From NCBI GenBank assembly GCA_010094045.1, contig ML986837.1:1-11464 (forward strand): 11,464 bases of DNA, given 5' to 3'. Below, piece by piece: positions 9,061 through 11,464 of this stretch. Within the stretch, counting starts at the first letter, position 1. Every line of letters begins with the position of its first letter. Below the pieces are notes generated by a model, which was not told the origin of the DNA, did not search any database, and saw nothing but the letters and a program-made list of their open reading frames with translations. This DNA is from Lojkania enalia (lineage: Eukaryota; Ascomycota; Dothideomycetes; Pleosporales). The translations under genes were made by a program, and so were the position numbers.

Positions 9061-9104
9061 AGTAGGCGACTTACTTAGGTAGGCGACTCGCTTGTAAAAT
9101 ACGT
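9061..9104 (-). repeat. Element B terminal inverted repeat, right in window
   Basis: Direct repeats 9061-9077 and 9078-9094, tip 9095-9104. This is the transposon's 5' end and the least mutated of the four A/B ends. TA at 9105-9106. Confidence 0.92.
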
Positions 9105-9415
9105 TAAGTATTATTAATACTATTAAAGTTATTATAGGTTTAGAATATTATATAAAGTCTACTCTTATATAGCTAAATAATTACGAGTAGGTTATAATTA
9201 TCTAGAGTATTAATACTACTATATATATAATTCTACTATTTATTATCTATAAAGAATATTTCTATATTTCTATATAGTATAAAGAAGTAAGTATACTATA
9301 TAATTAGAAAATTTCAGTCTCTAAAAACGGCTAGATAAATAATATATTTAGTTTTAAGTAGCTAAAGTACTTTAATAAATATATAAAGATATATTAGCTA
9401 GAATTATATAAGTTA

Positions 9416-9459
9416 ATATACTCTATAAGTAAGTAGCTACTATAAGTAAGCGGTTACTC
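9416..9459 (+). repeat. Element D left terminal inverted repeat
   Basis: Tip 9416-9425 and two 17-bp direct repeats, 9426-9442 and 9443-9459, both beginning taagtaag. TA at 9414-9415. The partner is outside the window, so inversion itself could not be checked. Confidence 0.75.
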
Positions 9460-10234
9460 TATTATTAATCTTACTACGTATTAACTTTAAAATGTAATAC
9501 CTTAATAATCTAATATAATAAAGCCTTTAAATAAAGCTTAAATAAACCTTATAATTTAAACTATTAAATATAATATAAAGCTATTAGAAAAAAACGCGTC
9601 TTTAATATATAACGTCCCCTAAACTATACTATACTATTAACTAGTAGAGATACCTATATAAAGTAGTACTAAGACTAATTTAAAAAGGTTTACTAAACTA
9701 GAAAAGGAGGTAATTATAGACTTTATTCTTAAACTAGATTCGAACAGGTTTTTACTAACTCTAGCTACTATTTATAATATAGCTAATATACTACTAGTTA
9801 AGTGTTAGGCTAGTTAAATTAGTTAAAATTAGCTATCTAACTTTATTATATATACGCCCTTAATTAAAACGTATCTTAACTAACCGTATAATTACTAATA
9901 AGCGAAATATAAAGATCTAGATATTATAGCTAGATATTTTAATCTAGTTAAGACTATAATTAAGAAATATAAGATTATACTTAAGAATATTTTTAATTTT
10001 AATAAAATAGGCTTTTAGATAGGAGTAATAACTAGTTATATAGTTATAGGTATAGAATAATATAATAGGCTAAAAATTATATAGTTATTTAAGAAGTTAA
10101 TATAACTAGCTAAATAATTCTACTATATATTATTTTTAAGGTAAAATATTATTAGATAACCTAGTATAATAAAAATCTACTAAAAGATTAGATAATTAGT
10201 ATAAGTAAAAATAGATAGATAATAAATAAGTATA

Positions 10235-10447
10235 TATAATATCTTATAGCTTTAAGTTACAGGTTAATAATATAGAGTTATCTAACCTAGGGTTGAAATA
10301 GCCGAATCGCACCTTGTAGGGATAGTAGTAATTCGTCTCTCTTTTATTAGCTATCTCTTTTCTAAGAGAACTGAATATACGAATATTTTAGTCCTACTAT
10401 TCTATCTATTATTACTATACTGTAATCTATTATACTAGCCTATTACA
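10235..10447. mobile_element. Solo LTR of a retrotransposon inside element D
   Basis: 213 bp with higher GC than its surroundings, flanked by the 5-bp direct repeat GTATA (10230-10234 and 10448-10452). The ends are inverted: the right end is ...tattaca and the left is tataata..., which becomes the expected TG...CA pair (tgtaata / tattaca) if one TpG-to-TpA change is reversed. Removing the LTR and one GTATA rejoins D so that it aligns with A at about 5933 (aataag...aattaaatag) with no gap. No internal retrotransposon domain is present, so this is the product of recombination between the two LTRs. Whether the parent was Ty1/copia or Ty3/gypsy cannot be told; orientation is not determined. Confidence 0.75.
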
Positions 10448-10453
10448 GTATAG
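10415..10453. repeat. 12-bp perfect inverted repeat at LTR end
   Basis: Arms ctatactgtaat (10415-10426) and attacagtatag (10442-10453), 15-nt spacer. The right arm covers the last six bases of the LTR plus the GTATA target duplication and one further base. Confidence 0.6.
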
Positions 10454-11354
10454 AATTAAATAGATAAAGTACTTTAATTTATATATAAAAGGTTGTTTAA
10501 TTAGTAGATAGTAGCTACTTATATTCGATAGCTATAAAAGCTACTACTCTATTAAATTCCTATTTCTCTATAAGTAGAATAGGATTATAGCTCTCTATAT
10601 GCCTATATACGCTTTATATATTCTATAATTTCTTAATATTAGCTACTTCTTACTATTAAAGTATATATATAGAACTAAGGTTAACTAGCTAATTTATTAC
10701 TATATTAACTATATTAATAAACTATTCTTTCTACCAGCCTTTAGAGTAGCCTTTAAAAAAGTAATTATAAAAGATAATATCTATATAAGCTTCTAAGCTA
10801 TAAGTCTAGTTCTATTTAAATTAGATATAATTCTTTTATAACTAGATATTAAACTTTAAACACCTATATTAGAGCTAGAAACTACAACTATCTAAAAGAC
10901 TAAAATATTTTATAATCTTTATAAATTTTATATATAGAAGCAGCTGCTCTATAATTATATTTAAAGCTATTAGAATTTATTATCTTCTACTCTACTTAAG
11001 ATAGTAGAGTAGTTCTATAAAAGCTATTAAAAAATAGATTACTTTAATACTATATAATAAAGCTGAACAGCTACTCTAGAATAGATTATAAAAGATCTTA
11101 TAAAGTGTAGAAAGTGTTAAAAGAAACGTATATAAGAAGAAAATATTCTATTAATTAAATAGGGACTTAAAAAAACTGCTGCTAGGATAATAGAAAGTAA
11201 AAAGTGTTAGTAGGAGTTATTAGTATTAAATAGTATATAACGTATATAGTACTATATATACTATAAAACAGCTAGCTATAATATTTATATCTACTAATTA
11301 GGCGAAAAAAGAACTTAATAATCTTCTACTAGAATATTTAATTAATATACTATA

Positions 11355-11464
11355 ACATATTCTACTATTAAAGCGGCTAAACTATTAAAGCGGCTAAACT
11401 ATTAAAGCGGCTAAACTATTAAAGCGGCTAAACTATTAAAGCGGCTAAACTATTAAAGCGGCTA
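11355..11464 (+). mobile_element. Element G: left end of another TIR element, inserted in D
   Basis: TA at 11353-11354 is followed by the tip acatattcta (11355-11364), which is identical to the tip of C1 and close to that of C2, and then by repeats of ctattaaagcggctaaa. C2's two repeats (ctattaaagtag...) look like the same unit after C-to-T and G-to-A changes, so G is probably of the C2 family. Only the end is in the window; whether a transposase follows is unknown. It lies inside the 3' part of element D, after the knuckle region. Confidence 0.65.
11365..11464 (+). repeat. 17-bp tandem array, five full copies plus 15 nt, runs off the window
   Basis: Unit ctattaaagcggctaaa, starting at 11365, 11382, 11399, 11416, 11433 and 11450, with no difference between copies. 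The unit and its junction contain no CpA or TpG, so lack of RIP changes is not evidence of youth by itself. No spacers, so it is not a CRISPR array. The true copy number is unknown. Confidence 0.95.

Larger units (their letters stand above)
7246..9104 (-). mobile_element. Element B: complete Fot1/pogo-like transposon, inverted twin of A
   Basis: 1859 bp, flanked by TA at 7244-7245 and 9105-9106. Left window end: tip atatatttta, repeats taagcgagttgcttacc and taagcaagttgtctacc. The right window end (its 5' end, reverse complement) has tip acgtatttta, repeats caagcgagtcgcctacc and taagtaagtcgcctact. Position p in A corresponds to 14186 minus p in B at every landmark checked (start codon, three catalytic codons, both ends), so the copies have no net indel between them. 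B is somewhat less mutated than A in its 5' part. It interrupts C2 at the TA equivalent to 3086-3087 of C1. Confidence 0.93.
4878..9415 (+). pseudogene. Element C2 transposase relic, N-terminal half in three pieces
   Basis: The coding relic is found in 4878-5081, 6943-7245 and 9107-9415. The first piece carries GRIKL (about 4897) and FKSV-YATITFNI (DNA-binding region). The second carries the helix-turn-helix continuation and the first catalytic motif, NFNKIDF, with D1 changed to Asn (7225-7227); element B entered 18 bp after that codon. The third covers the segment between D1 and D2 and stops at element D, about 10 bp before where D2 lies in C1. All pieces contain TAA/TAG at Gln/Trp positions. 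Insertion and RIP each suffice to inactivate it; their order is not certain from sequence alone. Confidence 0.8.
9530..11354 (+). pseudogene. Element D transposase relic (Fot1/pogo), broken by a solo LTR
   Basis: Legible order: NVP-TILYY (about 9610-9640, helix-turn-helix), TNLKRFTKLEKEVI (9674 on), FILKLDSNRF, NIANILLVKC (CENP-B-type segment), then NIFNFNKIGF with D1 changed to Asn (10001-10003). After the LTR come LIFDSYKSYYSIKF with D2 still Asp (10527-10529) and a FLNISYFLLLK stretch in which D3 is Asn (about 10635). The tail has YYKTASYNIYIY (11259-11294), a decayed knuckle. With the LTR and one GTATA removed, D1 and D2 are 308 nt apart against 339-342 in C1 and A. A deletion of about 31-34 bp, not a multiple of three, is therefore also present. 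Unlike A and B, it stays in frame across the segment where they carry a 1-nt deletion (10791 on). The initiating ATG was not identified. Confidence 0.82.
4780..11464 (+). mobile_element. Element C2: Fot1/pogo-like transposon split by A, B and D
   Basis: The left end at 4780 follows TA (4778-4779): tip acgtatttta, then ctattaaagtagttata and ctattaaagtagctact. The C2 sequence present is 4780-5081, 6943-7245 and 9107-9415. With one copy of each TA removed these join to 302+303+309 = 914 bp, the same length as 2483-3396 of C1, and the joins fall on TA in both. Each insertion site is therefore defined to the base. The right half of C2 (about 935 bp by comparison with C1) is not in the window and should lie beyond the right end of D. 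C2's 17-mer looks like a RIP-altered form of the repeat in element G. Confidence 0.88.
9416..11464 (+). mobile_element. Element D: Fot1/pogo-like transposon in C2, right end outside window
   Basis: The left end follows TA (9414-9415): tip atatactcta (9416-9425), repeats taagtaagtagctacta (9426-9442) and taagtaagcggttactc (9443-9459). The site corresponds to TA at 3395-3396 in C1. D itself is interrupted by a solo LTR (10235-10447) and by the left end of element G at 11355. Its transposase relic reaches the C-terminal knuckle at about 11259-11288, so only the last stretch and the right inverted repeat are missing; they should reappear beyond G. It is a third Fot1-like family, distinct from A/B and C1/C2. 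Confidence 0.85.

Noticed and set aside
10415..10453. Rho-independent-style terminator
   Set aside because: The perfect hairpin is AT-rich with no U-tract, in a eukaryotic context; it coincides with the LTR end and its target duplication.
11365..11464. CRISPR-like or telomeric array
   Set aside because: The 17-bp units are contiguous with no spacers, and the unit does not resemble a TTAGGG-type telomere repeat. It starts directly after a transposon tip also seen in C1.

Overview
The window is a stack of dead DNA transposons in an AT-rich, mutation-scarred block of what looks like a filamentous ascomycete (Pezizomycotina) genome. From about position 352 onward nearly every CpA has become TpA on both strands. 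Transposase reading frames can be followed for hundreds of codons but are full of TAA/TAG stops where CAA/CAG (or TGG) would be expected, and catalytic Asp codons read Asn. That pattern is the signature of repeat-induced point mutation (RIP). Positions 1-351 keep CpA/TpG and a balanced composition, so the RIP boundary lies inside the window. The species cannot be named from this sequence.

Layout. 1-351: unmutated unique DNA with a 72-codon open frame on the minus strand that runs off the left edge. 352-1749: element E (minus strand), a Fot1/pogo-like transposon that has lost its 3' end. 1785-4393: element F, about 758 bp once its insert is removed, split by element C1 (2483-4331), a complete 1849-bp Fot1/pogo-like copy. 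4394-4779: very AT-rich spacer with a 42-bp tandem repeat. 4780 to beyond the window: element C2, a relative of C1 split by three insertions: A (5082-6940, plus), B (7246-9104, minus) and D (9416 to beyond the window, plus). D carries a 213-bp solo LTR (10235-10447, target duplication GTATA) and, at 11355, the left end of another element, G. Removing A, B and D gives exactly the 914 bp of C2 that align without net indels to 2483-3396 of C1. A and B are both exactly 1859 bp, in opposite orientation.

Shared biology. The elements belong to the Fot1/pogo branch of Tc1/mariner: TA target duplication, about 1.85 kb, CENP-B-like helix-turn-helix N-terminus, a NFDETGF-type first catalytic motif, DD35D spacing, and a C-terminal GHNARTC-like knuckle. 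None can encode active transposase. The most interesting structure is at their ends. Each 44-bp inverted repeat is a 10-bp tip followed by two 17-bp direct repeats. The spacing is constant across families but the 17-mer differs by family, as expected if it is the family-specific transposase binding site. In element G the same 17-mer is repeated at least five full times plus 15 nt, identically, up to the window edge.
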